DNA from: Lentisphaerota bacterium
GTDB taxonomy: Bacteria > Verrucomicrobiota > Kiritimatiellia > UBA8416 > JAIOPI01
Assembly: GCA_021413965.1 (NCBI GenBank)
Contig: JAIOPI010000018.1
Coordinates: 1-64,000, forward strand
Length of the DNA stretch: 64,000 nt
Direction: 5' to 3'
In this document: positions 6,619-15,897 of the stretch, piece after piece
Layout of the letters: every line of letters begins with the position of its first letter
Position numbering within the stretch: the first letter of the stretch is position 1
Position numbers and translations under genes: made by a program
Notes under the pieces: model-generated
Databases searched by the model: none
What the model was told of the DNA's origin: nothing
Seen by the model: the letters and a program-made list of their open reading frames with translations, nothing else

Positions 6619-7410
6619 ATGAAAAAGTCTGCATCGGTGTGTGCCCTCGTTGCTCTTACCGCGCTTCTGGGCGGAGGCGCGGCGTTGGCCGCCCAGCCCT
6701 CCGGATCGACCCTGCTGGTGATCCCGGCACGCTATACGGTTGTGCAATTCGCCTTTGACGTGGCGACCATCCGTTCGCTCTACCTGGTGTCCTACGACCG
6801 GCCGGCCACGTCGACCGAAACGCGGCTCTATGCCTGGGACAACGGGAAGGCCGAATGGCTGCAGATTGAAGAGTCGGACATTCGCAGCGGCTCGCTGTTC
6901 CACATGAAGCCGGCGCGCACGGTGCTGGTGGGGGGCGAGGAGACGCTGCCGGCGAGCCTGGCGGACGCGGCCACCGGCGGTGGCCCTGCCAAGCGCATCA
7001 CGAGCTTGAATCTCGCGGATATTGCCAACAGCCTCAACACGGAGCTGCATTTCCGCTCGCGCGAGTGGAAGTGGCTGGCCGACCGCTATGGCTTTGAACT
7101 GAATGATCAAAACGCCGAACAGCGCCGCTGGGGACGCTATGGTCCTCCCGGGCAGTCCAGTGGGCGGGAAGCGCGCGAGCGGTCGGCGCCCATGCCGAAG
7201 GCCAAGGCCTCCGATGTGGATGTGCTGCCCCCGGTGGCCATGCCCCAGGCCGGCGTGGCACCCGTTGAAAGCACGCGTCAGACGATCGTGATCCCGGTGT
7301 CCGCCGCCAGCGAGACGGTATCGGTGCCCGCGATCGAAGAGGCCGCCGTGCCGGCGCCGGTTGCCGTCGTTCCGGCCAAGGCGGTCGATCCGCTGCCGGA
7401 AAACAAGTAG
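6619..7410 (+). CDS. Secreted protein of unknown function (263 aa)
   Basis: The protein begins with a clear signal peptide (MKKSASVCALVALTALLGGG..., cleavage after about residue 25, ALA-AQ). Residues 30-165 form a compact domain rich in beta strands that I do not recognise. The last 100 residues are rich in Pro, Ala and Val, like an extended periplasmic or surface linker. It has a consensus promoter and a ribosome binding site of its own, so it may be strongly expressed. It converges on proA with only 10 bases between the stops. Confidence 0.8.
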   Translation: MKKSASVCALVALTALLGGGAALAAQPSGSTLLVIPARYTVVQFAFDVATIRSLYLVSYDRPATSTETRLYAWDNGKAEWLQIEESDIRSGSLFHMKPARTVLVGGEETLPASLADAATGGGPAKRITSLNLADIANSLNTELHFRSREWKWLADRYGFELNDQNAEQRRWGRYGPPGQSSGREARERSAPMPKAKASDVDVLPPVAMPQAGVAPVESTRQTIVIPVSAASETVSVPAIEEAAVPAPVAVVPAKAVDPLPENK

Positions 7411-7420
7411 GCGGACCCGC

Positions 7421-8677
7421 CTACTGGCGGATCTGCCCCTTGCCGTAGATCAGGTACTTATAGGTGGTCAGCTCTTCGAGGCCCATCGGGCCGCGGGCGT
7501 GCAACTTCTCGGTGCTGATCCCGATCTCCGCGCCCATGCCGAACTCCCCGCCGTCGGTGAAGCGTGTCGAGGCGTTGACATACACCGTGGCCGAATCGAC
7601 TTCGTGCAGGAAGGTCTTCTGCGCCATTTCGTTGTCGGACACGATGGCATCGGAGTGGTGCGAGCCGTAGTGGTTGATGTGCGTGATGGCCGCGTCCAGC
7701 GACGGCACGACGCGCACGGCCAGAATCAAGTCCAGGTACTCGGCAAACCAGTCATCCTCGGTGGCGGCCTTGGCGCCAGGCACCAGGGCGCGCGTCGCGT
7801 CGTCCCCCCGCAGTTCGACCTTGCAGGCCTGCATCCGCTCGGCCAGGCGGGGCAGGAAGGTGGCCGCCACCGTCTGGTCCACCAGCAACGTTTCCAGGGC
7901 ATTGCAGACGCCCGGACGCTGGCACTTCGCGTTCTCGATGATGTCGAGCGCCATGTCCAGGTTGGCCTCGGCCTCGACATAGACGTGGCAGACGCCCTTG
8001 TAATGCTTGATGACCGGGATGCGCGCATGCTGAGTGACGGCGCGGATCAACTCCTCGCCACCGCGGGGGATGACGAGATCGATCAGCCCTTCCAGCTGCA
8101 CGAGTTCCTTGACGGCATTGCGATCCGTGGTGGCAATCAGCTGGATCGCATGCTCGGGCAGCCCCTTCGGGCGTCCGCCCGCGATGAGAGCGTCGGCAAA
8201 GGCTGCGTTGGAGTGGCGCGCCTCCTTGCCCCCGCGCAGGATCACGGCATTCGAGGTCTTGATGCACAGCGCGGCGGTGTCCACCGTCACGTTAGGCCGC
8301 GATTCGTAGATGATGCAGATCACACCGATGGGGACGCGCTTCTTGACGATCTTCAGGCCGTTTGGCCGAATCCACTGGCTGACGATTCCGCCAATCGGGT
8401 CCTTGAGCGTGGCGACGTCGCGCAGCCCCTTGATGGTGGCCTGCATGCGCCGGTCGTTGAGCAGGAGGCGATCCACCAGGGATGGGGCCAGGCCGTCGTT
8501 GCGCGCCTCTTCGAGGTCGCGGGCATTGGCGGACATGATGTTGTCATGGTGGGCTTCGACGGCATCGGCCATGGCCTCGAGGATGAGATTTTTCTTGCGG
8601 GCATTCAGGCGGTTCAGCGCCTGTGCCGCCACGCGCCCGCGCTCGCCGATCGCGACCATGTCGTTGTGCACATTCAT
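7421..8677 (-). CDS. proA: Gamma-glutamyl phosphate reductase (ProA)
   Basis: Second enzyme of proline synthesis: it reduces gamma-glutamyl phosphate to glutamate semialdehyde with NADPH. At 418 residues it has the normal length. Family landmarks include RVPIGVICIIYESRPNVT, LRGGKEARHSN, the catalytic Cys in NAKCQRPGVCNALET, and the C-terminal RGPMGLEELTTYKY. It lies downstream of proB on the same strand, 199 bases away, so the two pathway enzymes probably share a transcript across a repeat-rich spacer. Confidence 0.97.
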   Translation of the reverse strand: MNVHNDMVAIGERGRVAAQALNRLNARKKNLILEAMADAVEAHHDNIMSANARDLEEARNDGLAPSLVDRLLLNDRRMQATIKGLRDVATLKDPIGGIVSQWIRPNGLKIVKKRVPIGVICIIYESRPNVTVDTAALCIKTSNAVILRGGKEARHSNAAFADALIAGGRPKGLPEHAIQLIATTDRNAVKELVQLEGLIDLVIPRGGEELIRAVTQHARIPVIKHYKGVCHVYVEAEANLDMALDIIENAKCQRPGVCNALETLLVDQTVAATFLPRLAERMQACKVELRGDDATRALVPGAKAATEDDWFAEYLDLILAVRVVPSLDAAITHINHYGSHHSDAIVSDNEMAQKTFLHEVDSATVYVNASTRFTDGGEFGMGAEIGISTEKLHARGPMGLEELTTYKYLIYGKGQIRQ

Positions 8678-8722
8678 GTCCGTACTCCTGCCATACCGCG
8701 TTGCCGCCCACCGGGAGGCGAA

Positions 8723-8852
8723 GGTTCAGGGCTCAGGGTTTAGCCGGGACTCTGGCGCGGGCACCAGACTGAGCAAAGGGTGAGACAGGGTTCAGGGTTC
8801 GGAGGTCAGGGCGGAACGTGCGGTCCATCATGTCTTCATCCTCCCTGAACCC
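8723..8852. repeat. GGTTCAGGG direct and inverted repeats in the proB-proA spacer
   Basis: GGTTCAGGG occurs at 8723-8731 and again within GGGTTCAGGG at 8788-8797. An exact inverted copy, CCCTGAACCC, lies at 8843-8852. The 199-base gap between proB and proA shows no gene. The two inverted copies can pair across 45 bases in the shared transcript. Confidence 0.5.
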
Positions 8853-8876
8853 CGACCCCTTCCGAATCCCCAACTC

Positions 8877-9689
8877 CTATCCAGCCAGCACCATGGTGCC
8901 CGTATTCTCACCGTCCATGATGCGCGTCATGATGCGCGGGGCACGGCCATCGGCAATGACCACCGTGCATCCCGTCTTCGCGACGGCCTGGGCCGCGCGC
9001 AGCTTGGTGAGCATGCCGCCCTTGGAGAGGCGCGAATGGCTTCCCGTGACCAGCGCCAGCGTCTTGGGGGTCACTTCCTCGATGCAGGCGATGCGGCGCC
9101 CGCGTCCGCCGGGGCTCGTGTCGCGGAGGCCATCCGTGGTGGTGAGCAGGACCAGCAGGTCGGCGCGGATGAGGCGGACCACGAGCGAGGCCAGATAGTC
9201 GTTGTCGCCGAGGGCGAGGTCCGCGCGGATTTCCTCGTCGGCCACGACGTCGTTCTCGTTGATGATGGGGATGACGCGGTGGCGCACCAGGTTTTCCATG
9301 GTGCGTCGCACGTTCGTCAGGCGCAGCTTGTGCTGGAAATCGCCATGGGTGAGCAGCATCTGGCCGACGCGGCAGCCGGCCCGTCCGAAGAGCTCGTCGT
9401 AGCGGGAGATGATCCGGCACTGGCCGACGGCGGCGGCCATCTGCAGGTCGGGCAGTCGGGTCGGGCGTTCAGACATGCCGAGTGCTTCCATGCCGGCCCC
9501 GATGGCGCCGGAGGTGATGACGACGACTTCACGGCCGGCGCGCTGGAGCTTGGCCAGTTCGCCGACGAGGGCGCGCATGCGGCGGACATCGGGCCTGCCC
9601 GAGTCTTGCACCAGCACCCGGCTGCCAATCTTGACCACCAGGCGGCGAACATCCGCCAGTGCCTCGCGATAGCGCTGTTCCACATGCAT
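8877..9689 (-). CDS. proB: Glutamate 5-kinase, short form without PUA domain (ProB)
   Basis: First step of proline synthesis: it phosphorylates glutamate with ATP. The amino-acid-kinase domain is complete, with LVVKIGSRVL at the N-terminus, ITSGAIGAGM, INENDVVADEE for substrate and metal contacts, and GGMLTKLRAAQ. The protein stops at 270 residues; the C-terminal PUA domain of the about 367-residue enterobacterial enzyme is absent. Short ProB forms are known in other bacteria and are catalytically complete. It is the promoter-proximal gene of the proBA pair. Confidence 0.96.
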   Translation of the reverse strand: MHVEQRYREALADVRRLVVKIGSRVLVQDSGRPDVRRMRALVGELAKLQRAGREVVVITSGAIGAGMEALGMSERPTRLPDLQMAAAVGQCRIISRYDELFGRAGCRVGQMLLTHGDFQHKLRLTNVRRTMENLVRHRVIPIINENDVVADEEIRADLALGDNDYLASLVVRLIRADLLVLLTTTDGLRDTSPGGRGRRIACIEEVTPKTLALVTGSHSRLSKGGMLTKLRAAQAVAKTGCTVVIADGRAPRIMTRIMDGENTGTMVLAG

Positions 9690-10011
9690 AAGCCCGCTAA
9701 TTTACCGTAAGGGCGGCCATTCGACAACGGCGAAGTCGGTCCGTCCGATCCGCCGGGCGGGCGCCTCCCTGTTTCACTGAGCTCCTGCCGGCGCGTCGGT
9801 CAGAGGCCGTGGCACGGGGGTGTCGATCGGTTTGGTCCCCGTCTCGCGTGCAGGGCCCGGGGAGCGGGAGCAAGATGCTCCCGCCACCATAGACCCAAGC
9901 CCGAAGGACGTCCGAAGCATCCATTCCGAAACGCACCGATCTTGTCCGTGGCTGGCCAATAACTTGGGTGCTTGTTCTAAGACACTGGGTGTGGCAAACG
10001 TCTGTGCTTAT
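9690..10011. other. Intergenic region between proB and a TonB-dependent receptor
   Basis: A divergent 322-base gap. It holds a perfect hairpin, GCGGGAGCA (9864-9872) paired with TGCTCCCGC (9876-9884) around AGA, probably a chromosomal palindromic repeat. I see no riboswitch, no clear Fur box and no small gene. Promoters for both flanking genes must lie here but none is convincing. Confidence 0.45.
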
Positions 10012-11898
10012 ATGACTACGACTTCCGGGTGGCTGATGGGCGGGGCGGTGCTGATGGCGGTGGCGGCCATGGCAACCGGCGTGGGGATGGCGGATGAGAG
10101 CACCAACGCGGTGCTCGATGACCTGGTGATTCTGAACCGCGTGCCGCAGCATCCGCGCGACGTGCCCGCGGCGGTTTCCGTGGTGACCGCGCCGCAGGTG
10201 GTGCAGGCCAATGCGGTGGGCACGGCGGAGTTGCTGCGCCAGGTTCCCGGCATGGACGTACAGGGCAGCGGGTTTCCCGGCGCCGTGGTGAAGCCGATCC
10301 TGCGCGGGCTGTCGCCCGGGCTGCAGAGCAAGCCCATCCTGGTGCTGGTGGATGGTCGCCGTGTGGCCGAACCCTACCAAAGCGCGGTCGAGTTCTCCCT
10401 GATGCCGTCCGACAACATCGACCACGTGGAAGTGCTCAAGGGGCCGGCGTCCGCCCTGTATGGGTCCGATGCGCTGGCCGGTGTCATCAACATCGTCACG
10501 CGTCGGGGCACCCCGACGCCCGTGGCCGATGCCCGCGTCGGGTACGGCAGTTACAACACGCAGCAGGCGCGGGTGCGCCAGGGGTGGCAGCAGGGGCCGA
10601 TCGACTACTTCGTGACGGCCAGCTATCTCGACACGGATGGCTACACGAAGAACTCCGACGGGACCGATCGCGACTGGCGCGCGGAGAACCTGACGGGCAA
10701 CTTCGGCCTGACTGCCGCGCCGAATGCCGAACTGCGCTTTTACACCGGGTACTACGGCGCCGAAGGCAGCGACGAGAGCAGCGATCGCGAGATCGACAAG
10801 GATTATGAACAGGGCGACCTGACCTGGAATTGGGACGACGCCCGCGATGCCGTGCTGCTGGTGCGCGCTTATCGCAACGGTGACGACCAGGTCTATAACT
10901 GGAAGTTTCCGGGGCGCGGCGTCTATGACATGCAGACGCTGGGCACGGAGATCCAGCAGTCCCTCTGGATGGGGGATCGCCACCGGGTGACGGGCGGTGC
11001 GGATTTTCGTCGCGAGGACGTGGATGCGACGGACGTGACCGGGCCGGTGGACGAGCACAGCATCGTCTCCGGCGCCTACGCGCAGGACGAATTTGCCCTC
11101 AGTGAGGTGGTCACGCTGGTCGGCGGCGTGCGGGGCGATCACGACAACGCATACGGCAGCGAGTTGAGTCCGCACGCGTCGGCCCTGTGGCGGGTGGATC
11201 CCAGCGCCGAACTGTTTGCAGGCGTGGCGCGCGGGCATCGCGACCCGTCGCTGTCCGACCGCTATTTCCGGGGTGAATATGATGGCCGGATGTTCGAAGG
11301 CAATCCCGACCTCACGCCTGAAATCCTCATGGCGTATGAAGCGGGCGGTCGCGCCCGGGTGGCAGAGGCGGTGAGCGTGGAGGTCACGACCTTCTACAAT
11401 GATCTCGACGACGCCTTCGAGTTTGCGGCCGATCCGGACGGGGTTTATCGCAACCGCAATGTCGCCAGCAGTCGCACGTACGGCGTGGAGAGCGGGCTGC
11501 GCTACGAGGCCACGCGCCGGCTGGACCTGTTCGCCACGTACACCCACACGGAGGGCGACTACAGGCATTTCCCGACGGACCCGAGCGTGGAAGGCAACCA
11601 ACTGCAGTACCTCGCGCCGGACGTGGCGTCCGCGGGGGCCGCCTGGGATGGCGGCCACTTTGGCACGCATGCGCTCTCGGGCAACTACGTGAGTGCGCGG
11701 TATGCCGACGAGCGCAACAGCGCCGAAGGGCGGCTTGACGACTACATCGTGGTGAACTGGCGCAGCCGCCTGCCGCTGGGGGATCACATGGCGCTGACGC
11801 TCAACCTCGACAACCTCTTCGACACGGACTACGCCGAGTTCGCCGACATCGAGCAGCCGGGCTTCACGGCGCTGGGCGGGTTTGAAGTGGCGCTGTAA
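10012..11898 (+). CDS. TonB-dependent outer-membrane receptor
   Basis: A 628-residue outer-membrane transporter: a plug domain followed by a 22-strand barrel, powered by TonB. The plug shows VVTAPQVVQANAVGTAELLRQ, a PILRG motif, ILVLVDGRRV, and VEVLKGPASALYGSDALAGV, and the chain ends in a C-terminal strand of barrel type. Length and the LVDGRR/IDHVEVLKGP pattern resemble the BtuB/catecholate-siderophore branch; the ligand cannot be told. I chose the ATG at 10012 because it gives a plausible signal peptide (GGAVLMAVAAMATGV); no good ribosome binding site is visible, and starts at 10036 or further upstream are possible. Confidence 0.9.
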   Translation: MTTTSGWLMGGAVLMAVAAMATGVGMADESTNAVLDDLVILNRVPQHPRDVPAAVSVVTAPQVVQANAVGTAELLRQVPGMDVQGSGFPGAVVKPILRGLSPGLQSKPILVLVDGRRVAEPYQSAVEFSLMPSDNIDHVEVLKGPASALYGSDALAGVINIVTRRGTPTPVADARVGYGSYNTQQARVRQGWQQGPIDYFVTASYLDTDGYTKNSDGTDRDWRAENLTGNFGLTAAPNAELRFYTGYYGAEGSDESSDREIDKDYEQGDLTWNWDDARDAVLLVRAYRNGDDQVYNWKFPGRGVYDMQTLGTEIQQSLWMGDRHRVTGGADFRREDVDATDVTGPVDEHSIVSGAYAQDEFALSEVVTLVGGVRGDHDNAYGSELSPHASALWRVDPSAELFAGVARGHRDPSLSDRYFRGEYDGRMFEGNPDLTPEILMAYEAGGRARVAEAVSVEVTTFYNDLDDAFEFAADPDGVYRNRNVASSRTYGVESGLRYEATRRLDLFATYTHTEGDYRHFPTDPSVEGNQLQYLAPDVASAGAAWDGGHFGTHALSGNYVSARYADERNSAEGRLDDYIVVNWRSRLPLGDHMALTLNLDNLFDTDYAEFADIEQPGFTALGGFEVAL

Positions 11899-11958
11899 GC
11901 GGTTGGCGGGGCGGTTCACGCAGAGTTCGCGGAGGGCGCGGATGGCCACACCGCTTTC

Positions 11959-11987
11959 TTGAGCCCGGTTCCAAACTCGCGTAGACT
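11959..11987 (+). promoter_or_regulatory. Candidate sigma-70 promoter directly before the DUF3857 gene
   Basis: TTGAGC (11959-11964) and TAGACT (11982-11987) are 17 bases apart. The predicted transcript start, seven or eight bases later, falls on the A of the ATG at 11995, so this promoter would make a leaderless mRNA. Confidence 0.4.
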
Positions 11988-11994
11988 GCGAAGC

Positions 11995-14900
11995 ATGAAG
12001 AGACTTACGCCTCCCCCGTTTCTGCCGGTGCTGTTCCTTGCCGTGGCGTTGATGGGCGGCGCGGCGGCGGCCGCCGCCGAGCCCAACTTCGCCACCGGCA
12101 TCCTCGACCGCGCGCAAGCCCTTGCCGCGGACGTCAGCACCAACCGCTACCGCGATGCGGAATCTGTGCTCATGGCGGGCATGCAGAAGATCGCCTACCG
12201 GGCCGATGGCACATACACGCAGTGGAACGAGGAGTACGTCAAGATCCTGACCGAGGAAGGGCGGCGGGGGCTGCTGACGCTGTCGAGCTTCTTCGTGATT
12301 CCCTATCAGCGCGGCCCCGAGGATTGCCAGATTGCGCTGGTGGAGATCATCCGCCCGGACGGGACCGCGCAGGCCATCGACGTCGAGGGGCAGAGCCGCA
12401 TCATGGTCGACCCCTCGTCGATGGTTGATAACATTTACAATCCCAACGAAAAGATCATCCAGGTCAACGTGCCCGGCCTGCAGGTTGGCGATGTGCTGCA
12501 CTACGTGTTTTTCGATCGCATTGTGCAGCCGCGCATGGCGAAGACGTGGTGCGACTGGATCGTGTTGGAAGGCACCCGTCCGATCGTGCGGCAGATCGTG
12601 GAGATCGAAGGCCCGCGCGAGCTGCCCCTGGTGAGCATCGCGCTGAAGGATGCGGTCAGCAACACGGTCAGTTTTGCGCAGTCGGAGGCGGATGGCGTGG
12701 TGCGCTACCGGTGGGAAGCGCGCGACGTGCCGAGGGCGTTTGCGGAGCCCAACATGCCGGAGATGCATACGGTGGTGCAGCGGTTGCTGGTGAGCACCTG
12801 CACGGATTGGGAGGGTGTCTCGCGCTGGTATTGGAACCTGTCCGAGCCGCACTACCAGCCGACCCCGGAGATCGAAGCCAAGGTGAAGGAGCTGACGCAG
12901 GACCTTCCGGACCGCGCGGCCAACCTGCAGGCGCTGTTCCGCTTCGTGGCGCAGGACATCCGCTACATGGGGATCATCGCGGAGTCGGAGGCCCCCGGTT
13001 ACGAGCCGCATGACGTCGGCGACACCTTTGCGGCGCGGCACGGGGTGTGCCGGGACAAGGCGGCGCTGCTGGTGGTCATGCTGCGCCTGGCCGGGTTCGA
13101 CGCGTATCCGACGCTCATTCACAGCGGGCCGAAGAAGGACACGGAGGTGCCGCAGCCCTATTTCAACCACGCGATCGTGGGCGTGCGCGAAGGCGACGGC
13201 TACCTGCTGATGGATCCGACGGACGAGACCACGAAGGAGCTGCTGCCCTCGTACCTGGATGACCGCAGCTACCTGGTGGCCACCCCCAAGGGGGATCCGC
13301 TGCGCGTGTCGCCGGTCGATCCCGCGAGTCAGAACCTGCTGCGCATCGATACCAGCGGTTACCTGGGGGCGGACGGGCGCCTGAGCGCGGAGACGACGCT
13401 GGCGTTTGACGGGGTGAACGACAACGCGTACCGCCAGTACTTCGCCCAGATCCAGCCTGAAGAGCGCCGCCGGCTGCTCGAGGGTGCGGTCAAGGCGGCG
13501 GTACCGAACGCGCGCGTGCTGGAGGTTGATCTGGCCCCGGCCAGCATGCTGGACGTAAGCACGGGGCTGAGCGCGCGCCTGGTGTACGAGGCGGACGACC
13601 TGCTGGTGCGGGGTGACACACTGGCGTTGCTGCCGCTGCCGGTGCTGGGCGCGCGCCTCGGCATGGTCAACTTCATCCTGGGGCAGACGGGGCTGCGCGA
13701 GCGCCGGTTTCCGTTCCGCACGGAGATTCCCTGCGGCGTGAGCGAACATGTGACGCTGGCCCTGGACGCCGCGTTGAACACCCCGATGGCGCTTCCGGCA
13801 AACGAGCCCATCGACCGCGATGGCGTGGTGTGGTCCCAGACGGTTCAACAGAGCGGGCTGACGCTGGAGGTGAACAACACCTTCATGCTGAAGGCGGTGG
13901 AGTACGCGCCGGGGCCATACCATACGCTCAAGGATACCTTGGTGCAGATGGAGCGGGCGCAGCGGAAGATGCCCATCTACCAGGTGGCGGCGCCGGCCGA
14001 GAACCACCTGGCGGGCGACAGCGACGTGCTGATTGAATCCGAGACGGCGGATTTCGAATTCACGCCGGCGGGGGTCTGCCGGGAAACCCGCACGGTGCGC
14101 AAGCGCGTGCTGACCTACGCAGGCAAGAAGCGCCACGGCGAGCTTTCCCTCCGGTACAACCCGGCTTGGGATGAGGTGGAACTGGTGCGGGGCGTGGTGA
14201 CGGCGCCGGATGGGCGCACGTCCGAGATCAGCCGAGCCGAGATCAATCTCATGGATGCGTCATGGGTGGGAAGCGCGCGCCGTTATCCGGCGGAGCGCGT
14301 GCTGGTGGCCAGCTTCCCGGCGGTCACCATCGGCAGCACGATTGAGTACACGTATGTGTTCACGCGGAGCCACCGGCCGTTCTTCTCCGTGCGCGAGTCC
14401 TTCCGCGGCGTGGATGCGATGCACCGCAAGCGGGTGACGCTGCGCGTACCGCGCGGCACGGATCCGGATATCTTCCGCCACCAGCTTGACGAGGCGGCGG
14501 TGCGCGAGTCGATCTTCACGCGCGGCGAGGGCGCCCAGGACGTGTACGAGTGGGAGGCGAACGATGTACCGGGCGTGAAGCGTGAGGACCAGGTGCCGCC
14601 GGAGTGGGCCTGGCAGCCGACCGTGTTCGTGTCGATGGGGCGCTGGCGGCCATACGCGCAGGAGTTGGATGCGGTCCTGCGCCGCGCCGCCGCGCATCAG
14701 CCGCAGGCGGAGGCCCTGGCGCGGCAGCTGGCGCAGGCGCATGCCGACCCCTGGGAGCGGCTGCGCGCCATCCGGGATGCCGTGGCGACGCGCGTGCGGC
14801 TGGGCGGGCCCGCGTTCACCGATCTGCCGCTGACGAACTGCACGCCGGCGGACCAAACGCTGGCCGACGGGTACGGCAACCAGTCGGACCGCGCCGTGCT

Positions 14901-15840
14901 CCTGTATGCCATGCTGCGCGCCGCCGATTTCCGCCCGACCTTCGTGGCGGCATCAAGGCGCCCGGCGCTGCCGGCCTTCCGTGAATCGCTCGACGTGGCG
15001 GCGGAGCGCGACGTGTTTTCGGACGTGCTGGTGCGGGTGCAGGATCCCGCGCTCGAACTCGCCGAGGGGCGTGATGTCTACATGGGGGACGATGACCAGT
15101 ATGGCGCGGTGGGCGCCAGCGGGCATGCCGGGATGTGGGCCATGACGTTGCCGGACGGCGTGATCGCGCCCGTGCTGCCGGCTCGCGACGAGCGGCTCTG
15201 GTCGGAGGATGTGCTGTGGGTGGCCCCCAACGGCGATACGCGGCTCACCCGGCGGCAGCTGCTCTACGGCGGGGCGTTTGGCGCCGAGCATCGCCGCTAC
15301 GAGGCGATGACGCCGGAAGAGCGCCGGCGCGATTTCCAGGAGACCATCGCGGCGATTTCACAGGCAGCGGTGCCGGAAGGCGACCTGGTCACCGATTTCT
15401 CGCGGTATCCCGGCCGGGTGGAATTCACGGTCACCCTTCCCGGCTATGCGGTGCGCGATGACGAGTTCCTGTACCTGGCGCTGCCGCAGTCGCTGGAGCG
15501 CGTATTCAATTTGCGCTCGGATCATCGCCTGACCCCGTACTACCTGACGGAGCGCGGCAACACGTGCGGACGGGTCACCGTGCATCTGCCGGAAGGCTTT
15601 GCCGTGGTCATGCGGCCCGACGACCAGCATCTGGATAATTTTGCCGGCACGCGCCTGGATGCGCAGGTGACGGTGGAGCCGCCGGATGGCGAGGCCGGCT
15701 ACCTGCTGGTGTCGCAAACCGATGTGTGGCGCGAGCCGGCCGTGGTCTCGCCGCAGGATTACCAGAAACTGGTCGAGTGGGATCGCCTGCTATCGCACCG
15801 CCGCGCCCGCACGGTGGTGTTGAAGTCGACAGGCCCGTAG
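11995..15840 (+). CDS. Secreted tandem DUF3857/transglutaminase-like protein (1281 aa)
   Basis: A signal peptide (LPVLFLAVALMGGAAAAAAE) leads into two copies of a DUF3857 domain plus transglutaminase-like fold. The first module (about residues 40-600) has the catalytic Cys352 in HGVCRDKAALLVVML, with the His in NHAIVGV and Asp in LMDPTDE further on. The second module (about 660-1270) aligns well, but GNQSDRAVLLYAML has Gln963 where the Cys should be, so it cannot use the normal thiol chemistry. Members of this family are periplasmic or surface proteins common in Bacteroidota and PVC bacteria, and their substrate is not known. There is no good ribosome binding site before the ATG. Confidence 0.88.
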   Translation: MKRLTPPPFLPVLFLAVALMGGAAAAAAEPNFATGILDRAQALAADVSTNRYRDAESVLMAGMQKIAYRADGTYTQWNEEYVKILTEEGRRGLLTLSSFFVIPYQRGPEDCQIALVEIIRPDGTAQAIDVEGQSRIMVDPSSMVDNIYNPNEKIIQVNVPGLQVGDVLHYVFFDRIVQPRMAKTWCDWIVLEGTRPIVRQIVEIEGPRELPLVSIALKDAVSNTVSFAQSEADGVVRYRWEARDVPRAFAEPNMPEMHTVVQRLLVSTCTDWEGVSRWYWNLSEPHYQPTPEIEAKVKELTQDLPDRAANLQALFRFVAQDIRYMGIIAESEAPGYEPHDVGDTFAARHGVCRDKAALLVVMLRLAGFDAYPTLIHSGPKKDTEVPQPYFNHAIVGVREGDGYLLMDPTDETTKELLPSYLDDRSYLVATPKGDPLRVSPVDPASQNLLRIDTSGYLGADGRLSAETTLAFDGVNDNAYRQYFAQIQPEERRRLLEGAVKAAVPNARVLEVDLAPASMLDVSTGLSARLVYEADDLLVRGDTLALLPLPVLGARLGMVNFILGQTGLRERRFPFRTEIPCGVSEHVTLALDAALNTPMALPANEPIDRDGVVWSQTVQQSGLTLEVNNTFMLKAVEYAPGPYHTLKDTLVQMERAQRKMPIYQVAAPAENHLAGDSDVLIESETADFEFTPAGVCRETRTVRKRVLTYAGKKRHGELSLRYNPAWDEVELVRGVVTAPDGRTSEISRAEINLMDASWVGSARRYPAERVLVASFPAVTIGSTIEYTYVFTRSHRPFFSVRESFRGVDAMHRKRVTLRVPRGTDPDIFRHQLDEAAVRESIFTRGEGAQDVYEWEANDVPGVKREDQVPPEWAWQPTVFVSMGRWRPYAQELDAVLRRAAAHQPQAEALARQLAQAHADPWERLRAIRDAVATRVRLGGPAFTDLPLTNCTPADQTLADGYGNQSDRAVLLYAMLRAADFRPTFVAASRRPALPAFRESLDVAAERDVFSDVLVRVQDPALELAEGRDVYMGDDDQYGAVGASGHAGMWAMTLPDGVIAPVLPARDERLWSEDVLWVAPNGDTRLTRRQLLYGGAFGAEHRRYEAMTPEERRRDFQETIAAISQAAVPEGDLVTDFSRYPGRVEFTVTLPGYAVRDDEFLYLALPQSLERVFNLRSDHRLTPYYLTERGNTCGRVTVHLPEGFAVVMRPDDQHLDNFAGTRLDAQVTVEPPDGEAGYLLVSQTDVWREPAVVSPQDYQKLVEWDRLLSHRRARTVVLKSTGP

Positions 15841-15844
15841 TGCC

Positions 15845-15860
15845 TGCCGGCCTGCCGGCA
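15845..15860. terminator. Hairpin between convergent genes
   Basis: TGCCGGC (15845-15851) pairs perfectly with GCCGGCA (15854-15860) around a two-base loop, just after the stop of the plus-strand gene and before the stop of the minus-strand redoxin gene. There is no T-run, so it is at best a weak or Rho-assisted bidirectional terminator. Confidence 0.35.
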
Positions 15861-15897
15861 ACCGAGCCTGACGCGGATGGTGAACCTGCCTCCCCCG

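Noticed and set aside
9690..10011. Searched for a cobalamin riboswitch before the first TonB-dependent receptor
   Set aside because: No B12-box-like core or matching stems seen; only a REP-like hairpin.
9697..14136. A 1479-codon open frame on the minus strand, spanning the receptor and half of the DUF3857 gene
   Set aside because: It is antisense to two genes with clear domains; its composition (Arg, His, Gln, Val) is that of a GC-rich shadow frame, and it has no domain.
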